From Roseofilum reptotaenium CS-1145 (GTDB lineage Bacteria; Cyanobacteriota; Cyanobacteriia; Cyanobacteriales; Desertifilaceae), in contig NZ_JAQMUE010000081.1 of the NCBI RefSeq assembly GCF_028330985.1, forward strand, positions 1 through 62,735: 62,735 bases of DNA, in the 5' to 3' direction. The position numbers and the translations under genes are program-made. Below the pieces are notes generated by a model, which did not search any database, was not told the origin of the DNA, and was given only the letters and a program-made list of their open reading frames with translations. This document shows, piece by piece, positions 1 to 9,300 of this stretch. Each line of letters begins with the position of its first letter. Positions within the stretch are counted from its first letter, which is position 1.

Positions 1-82
1 CTGGGCCCTCTTTTGCTTGATGGTAGGCTACGCCCAGGGACTCTCTACTCTGGTGGGGGACTATCTTAAGGAGTCGGGGCAT
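1..82 (-). CDS. Partial transposase N-terminus (IS630-like)
   Basis: On the minus strand an ATG at 82 opens a frame that runs off the window: MPRLLKIVPHQSRESL, followed by GVAYHQAKEGP. The pattern of a short basic start, an SREXL segment and a YXXAK segment recalls the N-terminal helix-turn-helix leader of cyanobacterial IS630 transposases. That family call is from memory of the family, not a search. The same 27 residues are encoded at the right edge. Only the 5' end is present, so completeness cannot be judged. Confidence 0.55.
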   Translation of the reverse strand, partial: MPRLLKIVPHQSRESLGVAYHQAKEGP

Positions 83-137
83 TGCTTTGCTTGGACACTC
101 TTCATTTATATCGTAACTTATTCATCGGACTTGATAT
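1..137. mobile_element. Left terminal copy of an IS630-like element end
   Basis: Bases 1-137 are the exact reverse complement of 62599-62735, so the window begins and ends with the same repeat in opposite orientation. The match stops after base 137, where the flanks differ. It contains the start of a transposase reading off the window edge. The shared boundary contains a TA dinucleotide, the usual target of IS630/Tc1 elements, but the outer end cannot be fixed from one side. An assembly break inside a multicopy insertion sequence is the simplest explanation. Confidence 0.75.
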
Positions 138-177
138 CACCGATTGAGAGTTATGCTAACAACTACCAAATTCCCCT

Positions 178-248
178 AAGTCTTACGGGGCAAGTATTCT
201 CGTTTATCAACAGATTCTTGATACTGAAAACCTTGCTCCGTAAGACTT
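178..248. repeat. Inverted repeat, 17-nt arms (16/17 paired)
   Basis: Arms at 178-194 and 232-248 are complementary at 16 of 17 positions and enclose a 37-nt loop. It lies between the IS end and the stop of the serine hydrolase gene, so it could form a hairpin at the 3' end of that transcript. No T-run follows the stem on either side, so it is not a textbook intrinsic terminator. It may be a remnant of a short mobile repeat. Confidence 0.6.
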
Positions 249-302
249 TCAGTATAAGTGAACTTCAAATTAGCATAATATGTCCTGAAGAACCCAGAAG
301 TG

Positions 303-1451
303 CTATAACTGATGTAACACTAATCTCTGAATAATTTGCGTTACTTCCGTTGCCATCCGAGCATCCAATTCTACAGCTTCACGATCGCCATCTCCTAAAT
401 CCTTCCCGGCGCGTAACGTCATCGTCAAAGACTTCAATTGACCTCGGTATTCAAATTGTACAAAACAGCTATACGTCAGTTCCGTACGATCGCGGTAAGA
501 ACTGCGCCCAAATCCCATTTTAGAGAGAATCACTGGATTCTGAATCTGTATGCCTAATTTGGCGATCGCCACATCCACATAACGGGCACAATCTCGTCCT
601 AAACAAGGCACTAATAGGGCAAGCTGAGAATCCCCCAATCCAGGGATACGAGCGGATGAAGATAAATGATGATGCCAACCCACCATCGATAAAATTCGGG
701 TGAGAACATAAGCTGGGATTGAATTTTCTCCAGGTTGAGTTGCACGAGATTTCACTTCATCCGCAGCCGAGAGCAAGACTTCCCCATTGCGAGTAATTTT
801 TGGCTGGGCAGTAAAGGGTTCTTCTCCATATAATCCTTGAAAATCCAAACCCTCTTGTCCACTGAGTTCTTTCACCCAAGTTTCCAGATCGGCATAGGTT
901 TGGAAACACTTAAATGCCGCTGCGATCGCATTAGAACTGCCGCAGGTTTCAGCATAGTTCACTAGATCGTTAATCGCACCCACCAAGGGATACACCGTCT
1001 CTGAATCTCCAATTTGTGCCCCTTCCAACTCTCCTGTTATCTGAGTTAGGGCATTAATCACCTGCAAAAACTTGGTTGCACTCCAAAACTCCACTTTCTC
1101 TAGCGCATTCCTCCCCAACCATTGGGCTTTAAATGCACCACCTGCCGATCCACCAATACAAATGCAAGCATTCTTAATATCCGGGTGCAGAAAATCTAAG
1201 CGTCTCTCATTAATTTTAGGTCTTTCCTTAAGTGGAGAATAATTTTTACACCCAGCATAGTATAAACTAGGGCATTGTTTCAGGCGATCGCCATAGCTTG
1301 AAACATCGCTCCGATAGGGAGAGCGCTCGATGGTGCGATCGAGAAATGCCATTTTCCAACTGTTATATCCCGCTTCCTCCTGAAAAAATTCAGCGTAGAG
1401 GCGATCGGGAGAAACCGATAGAGGTAGAGAGTTACGAGTCAAAAATGGCAT
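303..1451 (-). CDS. Penicillin-binding-like serine hydrolase (beta-lactamase fold)
   Basis: A protein of about 382 residues, probably a cyanobacterial member of the serine beta-lactamase/DD-peptidase superfamily. The motif order supports this. SATK fits the catalytic SxxK, CGSSNA fits the SxN motif roughly 45 residues later, and KMGFG stands where KTG is expected near the C-terminus. The Met in place of Thr/Ser in the third motif is unusual, so enzymatic activity is uncertain. A GGSAGGAF segment precedes SxxK. I use the ATG at 1451; the longer frame from 1463 would need a TTG start. No lipobox or strong signal peptide is visible. It stands alone, separated from rarD by about 100 bases. Confidence 0.55.
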   Translation of the reverse strand: MPFLTRNSLPLSVSPDRLYAEFFQEEAGYNSWKMAFLDRTIERSPYRSDVSSYGDRLKQCPSLYYAGCKNYSPLKERPKINERRLDFLHPDIKNACICIGGSAGGAFKAQWLGRNALEKVEFWSATKFLQVINALTQITGELEGAQIGDSETVYPLVGAINDLVNYAETCGSSNAIAAAFKCFQTYADLETWVKELSGQEGLDFQGLYGEEPFTAQPKITRNGEVLLSAADEVKSRATQPGENSIPAYVLTRILSMVGWHHHLSSSARIPGLGDSQLALLVPCLGRDCARYVDVAIAKLGIQIQNPVILSKMGFGRSSYRDRTELTYSCFVQFEYRGQLKSLTMTLRAGKDLGDGDREAVELDARMATEVTQIIQRLVLHQL

Positions 1452-1552
1452 AAACACACCCAAAATCTAGTCAAAACAGATCTGACTTTCATCATACCTG
1501 AAATTTCCTCCGGTTCGATCGATTCCACCTTCAGGATTATTTTTTTGAAAAT

Positions 1553-2449
1553 TCAACACTTTTGATTTGGATTGAGGGATATCAGAGAATTACTTGAATA
1601 AATGGCCAGAGCGATCCAAATCAAACTAAAAGAGATCAAGTGAGTTCGAGTAAAGGGTTCTTGATAGAGAAACACCGCTAAAATTAATTGAATCGTTGGT
1701 TCGATATATTGCAGAAATCCCAAGGTTGAGAGGTTTATTCGTTTCACTGCTAGGTTAAACCAGAGTAAAGGTAAAGGAGCCACTAACCCACAACTAAATA
1801 ATAGGAAGGTCAGGGGTAAACTGAGTCCAAAGTTACCCGAGCCGGTTTTTGCCCAATGCATGACTAGAGCGAGAGCAATGGGAGCTATCAGTAGGCTTTC
1901 AACAGCTAATCCAGGTATGGGTTGGATCGTAGAAAGTTTACGGACGAGACCGTATAATCCGAAGGAAAGGGCTAGACCAATGGCAATCCATGGGATTTGG
2001 CCTTGTTCCCAAATCAGATATCCCACGCCTATCATCACTAGGATAACGGCAATCCATTGGCCAATATTAAGCTTCTCTCGCAAAAACACAAAGCCAAGGA
2101 AAATACTGAACAGAGGATTAATGAAATAGCCTAAACTCGCTTCTAAAACACGATCGCTATTGACCCCATAGATATAAATGCCCCCATTGAGGGAGGTTAA
2201 GCCCGCTGTAGCCAGTAGAATAGCTAATGTTTTCGGCGATCGCCACAACCGCTTCACCTCAGTGAGTTGTTGCTGCATGGCTGACACGACCAATAGCAGC
2301 AGAGAAGACCAAATCATCCGATGACAGATGATTTCCATCTCTGGCAGCGCCTCAAAGAGCTTCCAATATAGGGGAATAAGCCCCCAAGTGCCATAGGCTA
2401 AAACAGCATAGAAAATGCCGATATTCAACTTGATTAAGACCCTTTGCAT
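1553..2449 (-). CDS. rarD: RarD-type EamA-family transporter
   Basis: An inner-membrane permease of 298 residues with about ten hydrophobic segments, typical of the EamA drug/metabolite transporter superfamily. The N-terminal GIFYAVLAYGTWGLIPLYWK and the following HRMIWSS resemble RarD, named for its link to chloramphenicol sensitivity; its real substrate is not established. Its ATG directly abuts the TAA stop of the SLC12-type gene upstream (TAAATG), which suggests translational coupling. Length is normal for the family. Confidence 0.85.
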   Translation of the reverse strand: MQRVLIKLNIGIFYAVLAYGTWGLIPLYWKLFEALPEMEIICHRMIWSSLLLLVVSAMQQQLTEVKRLWRSPKTLAILLATAGLTSLNGGIYIYGVNSDRVLEASLGYFINPLFSIFLGFVFLREKLNIGQWIAVILVMIGVGYLIWEQGQIPWIAIGLALSFGLYGLVRKLSTIQPIPGLAVESLLIAPIALALVMHWAKTGSGNFGLSLPLTFLLFSCGLVAPLPLLWFNLAVKRINLSTLGFLQYIEPTIQLILAVFLYQEPFTRTHLISFSLIWIALAIYSSNSLISLNPNQKC

Positions 2450-4687
2450 TTAAGTTTCAGTCAACACCTCTTCAAAATCGAAATCGGGAGCTGCTAACAC
2501 ATACACTAATGTGGGTAGATTCGCCGTTTTATCATGCAAGGTTTCATAATATTGGGGGTATTGGTGGGCTGGAATTAAATCCGGTTTAGCCAGTCCCAAG
2601 AAAATTAAATCGGCATTTTGGGAACTTTCGTGCAGAATATCTTCAAATAAACGTCCTTGGGAAACAATCACTTCGGCGATCGCCCCCAAACGCAATTGAC
2701 CGATAAATTGTTCCAAATTTAACCGTGCTGATTCCGCCGCCGCTTCATCGGTAACGATAATTTTGACAAAAATTTGTGCCTGATGCCAATCGATATCAGT
2801 GCGCAGCAGATAAGCCAATAACAGCATTAACCCCCCATTGGCTTGCATTCCTCGCCACCAAATATCAATCCTGCGGTGCTTCCCAAACCCTCGCTCTGGG
2901 TTTTCCCGAAACACCAGGATACTCCGTTTGGCTTGGTGTAATTGGGCAATCATCTCACAATATTGATCTCGTCGTTGAGGGGATTCACTATCCCCCAACA
3001 ACACCGTATTCGGAACCAAAGGCCCTAACCCATAGCTTTCCACCAAGCGTACCGCCCCTTCAAAAGGATCGGGGGCTGTAATCACTCGTACCAATGCTTG
3101 CACGCCTCGTTTTTCCACATATTCGCGGATCATCACTTGCAATTCTGCCTGCTGAGACAGATCCCGCGAACCTTCTGGAAGCACACTAGAAATGGTAATT
3201 AATCCTCGGTTATGGGTGAGAGCATCAGCAATCTCAATCAGAGGCCAGCGCTTGCGCGGAATACCCGATAGCACCAATAAATGGGGCCGCCAATTTTTCG
3301 GGTCTTCAGCATGATCGAGTTGGAGCAGTCCCTCCCGGAGAATAGCCATCCAAATCCCTCGCCGAGTATCTCCCCAAGTGGCTTCAAGTTCCTGTCGTTG
3401 CAACCAAATGAAAATCGCCAGAACGATAATGGCGGCAACCACAGTAGCCATGGCATCAATTAAGAACATGACCGCTAAACAGCCGATCGCCCCTAAAATG
3501 GACAGATACCAGGGCACTTTAAAGGCAGGGCGATAGGAGGGACTTTGTAAAAAGCCTTCTATACCTGCGGCAACATTGAGAACCATATAAGTGGTAAGGA
3601 AAAACATGGTCAGAATGGGAGCAATCAGATCCAGTTCTCCCAAAGAGACCAAGGCAACTGCCACACCTAACGTAACAATTGTCCCGATACGCGGTTCATC
3701 CTCTCGACCGCTTCCGCTTCCCAAAAAGCTCAACCAGTCTGGAAGAACTCCATCTCTGGCTAAGGCTTGTAATACCCTAGGGGCCCCTAAAATACTTCCC
3801 AAGGCACTTGATAGGGTGGCTCCCCAAACCCCCAATAAGATCGCCGGCCCCCACCAGGACATCTGTTGCATAATCAGAGGCTCGGCAATCAAACTGCCCG
3901 CATCCGATCGCATGGCCAGAATTACCGGCAAAATCATATAGATCACATATCCCGTGCCTACCGCTGCTAGAGTGCCATCAGGGATCGAGCGTATTGGGTT
4001 TTTCAAGTCTCCTGACATGCTCACCCCAGACATGATTCCAGTAACTGCAGGAAAGAAGACGGCAAACTCTGCCCAAAAGGATGTGCTATTTTCTGGGGGC
4101 GATCCCACCCATCCCATCGGGGTAACATCAGGAAGAGCTGAACCCCAGGCAAAAGAAGTGAGTGATAATAGGATTGCCCCCATAATAAAATACTGAGCTT
4201 TAATGGCAACACTGGCGGAAGTGAGGGCGACAATTCCTACCAAAATTGTCGTGATAATGCCCACATAGAGCTGGTTAAGAGCGGGAAAGGTTGCGGCGAC
4301 ACTTTCGGCAAAACCGATGGTATAGAGGGCTATAGAAAGGCTTTGAGCAAAATATAAGGGAATACCGACAGCTCCTCCGGTTTCAATGCCCAAGGAGCGA
4401 CTAATCATATAGTATGCACCGCCTGTGCGAACAACGCGATCGGTGGCAATGGCAGAGATCGATAGGGCTGTGAGGAAGGTAATAGCAGTAGAGAGGGTAA
4501 CGATCGCCAATGTGGGAATCAGTCCCACACTACCCACTACCCGTCCAAACCGCAAATACATGATCACCCCTAGGATGGTTAAGATCGAAGGGGTATAGAC
4601 TCCACCAAAGGTTCCTAAGCCCGTTTTTACTGGCTCGTCTGATGCAGATATTTGGGATACTTCAGCACTTGAGCTGTTTTTTTTCAT
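2450..4687 (-). CDS. SLC12-type cation-chloride cotransporter-like permease
   Basis: An integral membrane protein of about 745 residues in the amino acid-polyamine-organocation superfamily. The segment LGTFGGVYTPSILTILGVIM followed by YLRFGRVVG is typical of the Na-K-Cl/K-Cl cotransporter (SLC12) branch. About twelve membrane segments occupy the first 450 residues, followed by a soluble C-terminal domain of about 280 residues resembling the SLC12 cytoplasmic domain. I place the start at the ATG at 4687. The longer frame from 4747 would add 20 residues encoded by the GGGAATA tandem repeat. No Shine-Dalgarno is seen because the repeat occupies that position. The transported ion in cyanobacteria is not known. 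Confidence 0.8.
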   Translation of the reverse strand: MKKNSSSAEVSQISASDEPVKTGLGTFGGVYTPSILTILGVIMYLRFGRVVGSVGLIPTLAIVTLSTAITFLTALSISAIATDRVVRTGGAYYMISRSLGIETGGAVGIPLYFAQSLSIALYTIGFAESVAATFPALNQLYVGIITTILVGIVALTSASVAIKAQYFIMGAILLSLTSFAWGSALPDVTPMGWVGSPPENSTSFWAEFAVFFPAVTGIMSGVSMSGDLKNPIRSIPDGTLAAVGTGYVIYMILPVILAMRSDAGSLIAEPLIMQQMSWWGPAILLGVWGATLSSALGSILGAPRVLQALARDGVLPDWLSFLGSGSGREDEPRIGTIVTLGVAVALVSLGELDLIAPILTMFFLTTYMVLNVAAGIEGFLQSPSYRPAFKVPWYLSILGAIGCLAVMFLIDAMATVVAAIIVLAIFIWLQRQELEATWGDTRRGIWMAILREGLLQLDHAEDPKNWRPHLLVLSGIPRKRWPLIEIADALTHNRGLITISSVLPEGSRDLSQQAELQVMIREYVEKRGVQALVRVITAPDPFEGAVRLVESYGLGPLVPNTVLLGDSESPQRRDQYCEMIAQLHQAKRSILVFRENPERGFGKHRRIDIWWRGMQANGGLMLLLAYLLRTDIDWHQAQIFVKIIVTDEAAAESARLNLEQFIGQLRLGAIAEVIVSQGRLFEDILHESSQNADLIFLGLAKPDLIPAHQYPQYYETLHDKTANLPTLVYVLAAPDFDFEEVLTET

Positions 4688-4689
4688 AA

Positions 4690-4727
4690 AGGGAATAGGG
4701 AATAGGGAATAGGAAATAGGGAACAGC
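4690..4727. repeat. Heptanucleotide tandem repeat (GGGAATA type)
   Basis: Tandem copies of GGGAATA with single-base variants fill the space immediately upstream of the cotransporter ATG. This matches the short tandemly repeated repetitive sequences known from cyanobacteria. It replaces the ribosome-binding region of the gene. Confidence 0.85.
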
Positions 4728-4780
4728 CAATCTCTGCGTCTCCCCATCCCCCCATCTTACCGATCTCCGCGTCCTGGCCA

Positions 4781-5956
4781 TTAATTCGTCGATTCTAAAA
4801 TCCGGTCTTGGGGGAGGAAGGAGCGATCGCGAGAAATGGCTGCTACCGGTTCAGTGAGGGTAAACTCACCACTATCAATCCAGTTTTTCAGGGCGATCGC
4901 CACTTGGCGAGCTCGGTAGAGGCTGGCTAAGGGAGCGGTACGCACGGGGGTTCCTTCGATGGTAATTTTACCACTTTTGAGTTGGGCATAACTAACCAAG
5001 CCAAACGTGGGGCGGTTGCGTCGGGGAATGGAAAAATCAACAATGGGAGCCACCAGATCTTTATCCTGCACAGCACAGCATTGTACGACTTCTTCATTCA
5101 GAACAGGTAGGGGAACGCCTACCCCTAACATCAAGGAAGGGCCATAGTTTTTAAAGTAACAGCCTCTCACCCATTCTCGGCTCATTTGTTTCGCATCTCC
5201 AACGAGGGCAAGGGTGGCAGCCGGGCCGATGGGGGTACGATTAGGAAGACGCTTTTGTAGGGGAAAGTGTTGGGTTCCCTCCCAGGTAATATAACCGATC
5301 GCCCCGCCGATAAAAATCCGTGTCCCAATGCCAATCCAGCTTAAGTCAGGGTCATTGAACAGGGGAGAAAGGGCCCCAGCATTGGCGTATACCGCGTTAC
5401 CGAGGCGGGGCAGCAGGGGCCCTAGGTAGGTATAGAGGGGGCGATCGCCACCATTGACTCCAACAATAAAGTTCTGGTATAAATTGCGAGGATTATAGAG
5501 ATAAAACTGGTTAATGCTCTCTTTACTAATATTGGTCTCAAAGGATTCTCTGGGGTAGCAATCTGTACTTTGACCCAGGGCCCGTAGATGTAAGGATTTG
5601 CCCGCAATCAAGTCTTCAATTGCCTGGCCTCCCCCCCGATCTTTGAGGGTTTCGCCTTCTCGTGTTTCTGCGATCTGCGTGGCTCCTAAATAAAGATCTA
5701 CGGCTCCAAACCCAGAGTAGGCAGGGACTCCATCAATCCAGCATTGACGGATTTTGATCGGTGGATCGGTTTGCCCGAGGTTGAGCATTGCTCCGGAAGA
5801 TTCCATGGGTTCAAAGGTTCCCGTGGCGATCACATCGACCTGTTTGGCGACTTCAGAAACCGTGCTTTCAGCAACTCTAGCTTTCAGTTCTTCTACGGTA
5901 ACCACCACGGCTTCTTGGCGGCGAATTTTATGATTGATTTCAGCAACGGTACGCAT
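4781..5956 (-). CDS. Homocysteine biosynthesis protein (COG1900/DUF39)
   Basis: A protein of 391 residues similar throughout to the COG1900 family. In methanogens and sulfate reducers that family is implicated in making homocysteine from aspartate semialdehyde and sulfide. Recognisable segments include the N-terminal MRTVAEINHKI, VIATGTFEPMESSGAMLNLG, and the glycine-rich GVNGGDRPLYTYLGPLLP and IGIGTRIFIGGAIGYITWEG. The usual C-terminal CBS or ferredoxin modules of some archaeal members are absent. It follows the 55-residue membrane protein by 3 bases, so the two are probably one operon. The role in cyanobacteria is inferred only from the family. Confidence 0.8.
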   Translation of the reverse strand: MRTVAEINHKIRRQEAVVVTVEELKARVAESTVSEVAKQVDVIATGTFEPMESSGAMLNLGQTDPPIKIRQCWIDGVPAYSGFGAVDLYLGATQIAETREGETLKDRGGGQAIEDLIAGKSLHLRALGQSTDCYPRESFETNISKESINQFYLYNPRNLYQNFIVGVNGGDRPLYTYLGPLLPRLGNAVYANAGALSPLFNDPDLSWIGIGTRIFIGGAIGYITWEGTQHFPLQKRLPNRTPIGPAATLALVGDAKQMSREWVRGCYFKNYGPSLMLGVGVPLPVLNEEVVQCCAVQDKDLVAPIVDFSIPRRNRPTFGLVSYAQLKSGKITIEGTPVRTAPLASLYRARQVAIALKNWIDSGEFTLTEPVAAISRDRSFLPQDRILESTN

Positions 5957-5959
5957 GGG

Positions 5960-6127
5960 TTAAGAGATATCCAGAGTAACGATCGAGGGTGGATACTGGG
6001 TCGATAGGGGAGGTGCAGGAACCATTCCCCCTCGAAAATCAAGCAGTTGTACTAGAATCAGATAGGCGATCGCCAAAAGTAACGAAATGGCTCCGGTCAA
6101 AATAGCCACAAATTTAGAGCGGTTCAT
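5960..6127 (-). CDS. Small single-pass membrane protein
   Basis: A 55-residue protein beginning MNRSKFVAILTGAISLLLA. It has one transmembrane helix at about residues 7-28 and a short proline-containing tail. I prefer the ATG at 6127; the longer frame would start with TTG inside a strong stem-loop. The stop is 3 bases before the COG1900 gene, indicating co-transcription. Function unknown; I recall similar short proteins in other cyanobacteria but cannot name a family. Confidence 0.65.
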   Translation of the reverse strand: MNRSKFVAILTGAISLLLAIAYLILVQLLDFRGGMVPAPPLSTQYPPSIVTLDIS

Positions 6128-6158
6128 GGTGAGAGAGTAAGGTTTATAGAGTTGGAGT

Positions 6159-6203
6159 GGGTTTCTGCTAGATGGACAGGGAAGTCCAATATCTAGGAAA
6201 CCC
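6159..6203 (-). promoter_or_regulatory. Leader stem-loop upstream of the COG1900 operon
   Basis: Bases 6159-6165, 6168-6173 and 6174-6177 pair with 6197-6203, 6191-6196 and 6184-6187. This gives a 17-bp stem with a six-base loop and one small bulge. It lies 31 bases upstream of the ATG at 6127, in the probable 5' leader on the minus strand. It has no U-tract, so it is a weak candidate for a terminator of the preceding CHAT gene. A role as a structured leader is possible. It matches no riboswitch class I can name. Confidence 0.55.
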
Positions 6204-6367
6204 AAGAATTATAGCGCTTCGTACGGGTAATGGGTAATGGGGATGGGGCGATCGCTATTTTAACTTTACTGCTATCTGGCTCATGACGATCGCTCATTGC
6301 AAAGGTCGCGCCAAAGGCAAATATCATGTTTTAGTTTTCTCATAGCAATAGCAGCAACTCTCTCCAA

Positions 6368-9300
6368 TTACCAGGGCGTACCAATCATGGTGAACGCAGC
6401 CCAATAATAAGGATGGGAAAAAGATACACTTCCCTGAGCCAAATCCTTCGGCAAGGTAATCCCCCCTTGTCCTCTTGTTCCCCGCAACTGTCGCCCATCC
6501 AAACTCACTTCACCTTGCAACATCGCCAACTGCACTCGACGCAGCGCCTCAGCACGAGTCGGTGCAGATTCTAGCTGGTCATAAAACTTACTCATTAGAG
6601 CCAACGTCCCCAAATCACTACTATACCAAAGACTGGCCAAAGCCGACTTCGCTCCAGACATCACGGCCAGCCCTGCAAACCCCAACTCCGCGTCCTGACT
6701 TCCTAAGGCCGTTCGACAAGCGCTCAATGTCAACAATTCCACACGAGGATCGCCCCAGTCTAAGTCTCTCATATCCGGTAGTTGTATCTGCGACTCCCAT
6801 AGCTGAATAAATGAATTATCTGAAGCGCCATCTTGGAAATCCGCATGAGTTGCCAAATGAACAATCGGAAATTGTCCCGTCTGATGTTCTGCCTTTAAAT
6901 TCTCCAACGTAAACTCTTGATTGAGAAAAGCATCTTCTCCTCCAATCTCCTGCAACTCTACGGGAACTGCGGGTAAAGGAGGCATCTCAGAAAACTCCGA
7001 AGCCCCCATTGCCAAAACCTCTGCCCCCTGCAAATTCCGATACTCTGGCAGCGTCAAACTAAAACTAGGCACCAAACCCAAGCTATACTTCTCGATTAAA
7101 AAATCTTCCCCATCATGCAAAACCGCCATAGGTAGAGACCTGAGTCCTGCATCTGGAATCATCACCAGCGTATCAATTCCTTGCTCTTCTAACGTCGATT
7201 CGAGTGGCTCAATCAGCAATTCATGTAACTTCTGTGCTGGACTTAAATAACTTGTTGTTCGCAACTTAAACTGATTGGTCACTTCCTGACGCAACTCATT
7301 GACGAGCGCCATCACCTGTTCCCGTTTTACCTCCGGAAAATCGACGTGAATGGGGTTCTCGTTGGCTGTAACTAAAATCAACTGTAATGCATCTTCCGGA
7401 TGGGGCAGACAAGCAGGGGATTGCTCGACACCTTCTGCCTCCACAGCCGTGGGAACTGGACAAACCAGTGCCGCATTCTCGCGCAACTGCCGACGACCAA
7501 ATGCCACATAAATCAACCCCGTTTTCACTGAGATCTCTTGACGGGCTTCCTCTAACCCATTCTGAATTTCCCGCAACTGCAAAATCCGGGTATTATCCTC
7601 TAAGCCCAAATATATTTCATATTCACGGGTAAATTGATCTTCTAAAGCAGCGATCGCCCGATCTAAGCTGACTTGATCGGCAGAAATGGCGATCGCCTGC
7701 CCCCTATTCTCCCGTCCCAGTAACACCGCATTGACTGAATTCCCCACACCATTATCACTATTCTCTGAACTTCCCTCCTCAAAGCCTACTACTGGCAACT
7801 GGGGTATAGAAGGAGTCTGAGCGCTACCCCCACTCCCATCATTACCATTGCCACTACCATTGCCACTACCATTGCCACTCTCTCCACTGTCTCCATCAGA
7901 AGTAGAGGGAGCAGGCGTAGGAAACTCTGAAATAGAAGGACGCTCTGTCGGAATCAAAGGATTAGGAACCGTTGGAGGGGATACAGGAGAGATCGGTACA
8001 CTTGGCTCAACAGTTGGCTCTCCAACGGGATTATTAATTGGCTCAACTGTTGTTGGAGGGGTAACCGTTGTCGGTGTTGTGCCATCATCAGTCACAACCT
8101 GTATAGTTCCCAACGTAAAGGAATCGGGCAATTCTCGATTCGATAGGGTAAACGTTCCCGTTGTAATCACTCCTTGAGTCCCATTGACTCCACCATTGCC
8201 TATCACAAAGGGTTGTCTCGGTGCATTCAACGTACCTCCCTGATGGCGAATTTCAATCGTTCCCCCACCCAATCCCCCTGCGGTGGAAATACTGGCGTTC
8301 TGGCCATTTTGGTCAACAAACGTTCCCGTTGCCTGGAAAAATGACCCTGTAGACTCCGTAAACACATTGCCCCCAGTTCCTGCTGTGCCCCCCTGAGCAT
8401 TAATAAAGCCAACTTGCACATTACCAATGGGGTCAAGAAATACAGAACCTCCATCTCCCGTAGTCGCGCTCGAATCAATATTACCGGTGGTAATTGAGAC
8501 TTGTGCTTGGACATTAATACCACCTCCTGCCGTGTCTCCAGTAGCAGTCAGATTACCGGTTGTAATGCTACCTGTAGAACTCGTTAGAGAAAGATTAGCG
8601 CCACTTCCAGTAGCTGATGTGTCCAGATTTCCGGTTTGAATATTCCCTTGAGTACTGGTTAAACTGAGAGCTTGGCCCCTGGTGCGGATGTCTTCTGTCG
8701 TCAAATCATTAACAGTGGTAACCGATACATCACTCTCACCAGTAGTAATGTTGCCTTGAACACTCAAGCTATTCAAAGGGTCAGTTTCACCAATATTACC
8801 ATTGAGGGCGGTCGCGCCCGTGCCTAATTCTAAGGTTAATGCAGCATTGCCCTCAATTCCCCTGTCAATCCTGAGGTTACCCTCTCCTGTTCCTGTACTC
8901 AGCAGCACATCTGCACCCAGATTGACTGCACCACTGAGGTTGATATCATTATTGGCAGTGGTAATATCTGCATTCAAGTTGATTTGAGCCGCATTCAAGG
9001 TAATCGAGGCGTTATCGTTCCCTGTCAGTGTGCCATTGATGGTTTGACTTGCTCCAGTCAGAAGGGTAACAGGGTCTTGAAACGTTAAACTCCCCTCAGT
9101 CACTACTGTTCCAGATAACGTATTGCGTCCAACGGCGATCGCCTGAAATCCATCTTGCCAATTTTGAATATCTTCACTGCTTATTTCTAACGTATTGGAG
9201 TCATTCGTATCTGTTCCTCCCAGTCGAATATTTTGGCTCTCTGTAAAGGGTTCTAGGGTTAAATTTCCAGTTCCAGCTAGGGAACCGTCAAAACTCATAT

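Noticed and set aside
17-334. 105-codon plus-strand frame starting in the left insertion-sequence end
   Set aside because: Antisense to the transposase start and running through the inverted repeat; the mirrored frame at the right end differs after the shared 137 bases.
1500-1525. GGTTCGATCGATTCC as a possible tRNA T-arm
   Set aside because: No matching acceptor, D-arm or anticodon stem nearby; it is a HIP1-like palindrome in an intergenic gap. No tRNA could be supported anywhere.
4690-4747. N-terminal extension of the cotransporter
   Set aside because: Encoded by the GGGAATA tandem repeat; the ATG at 4687 gives a family-like N-terminus.
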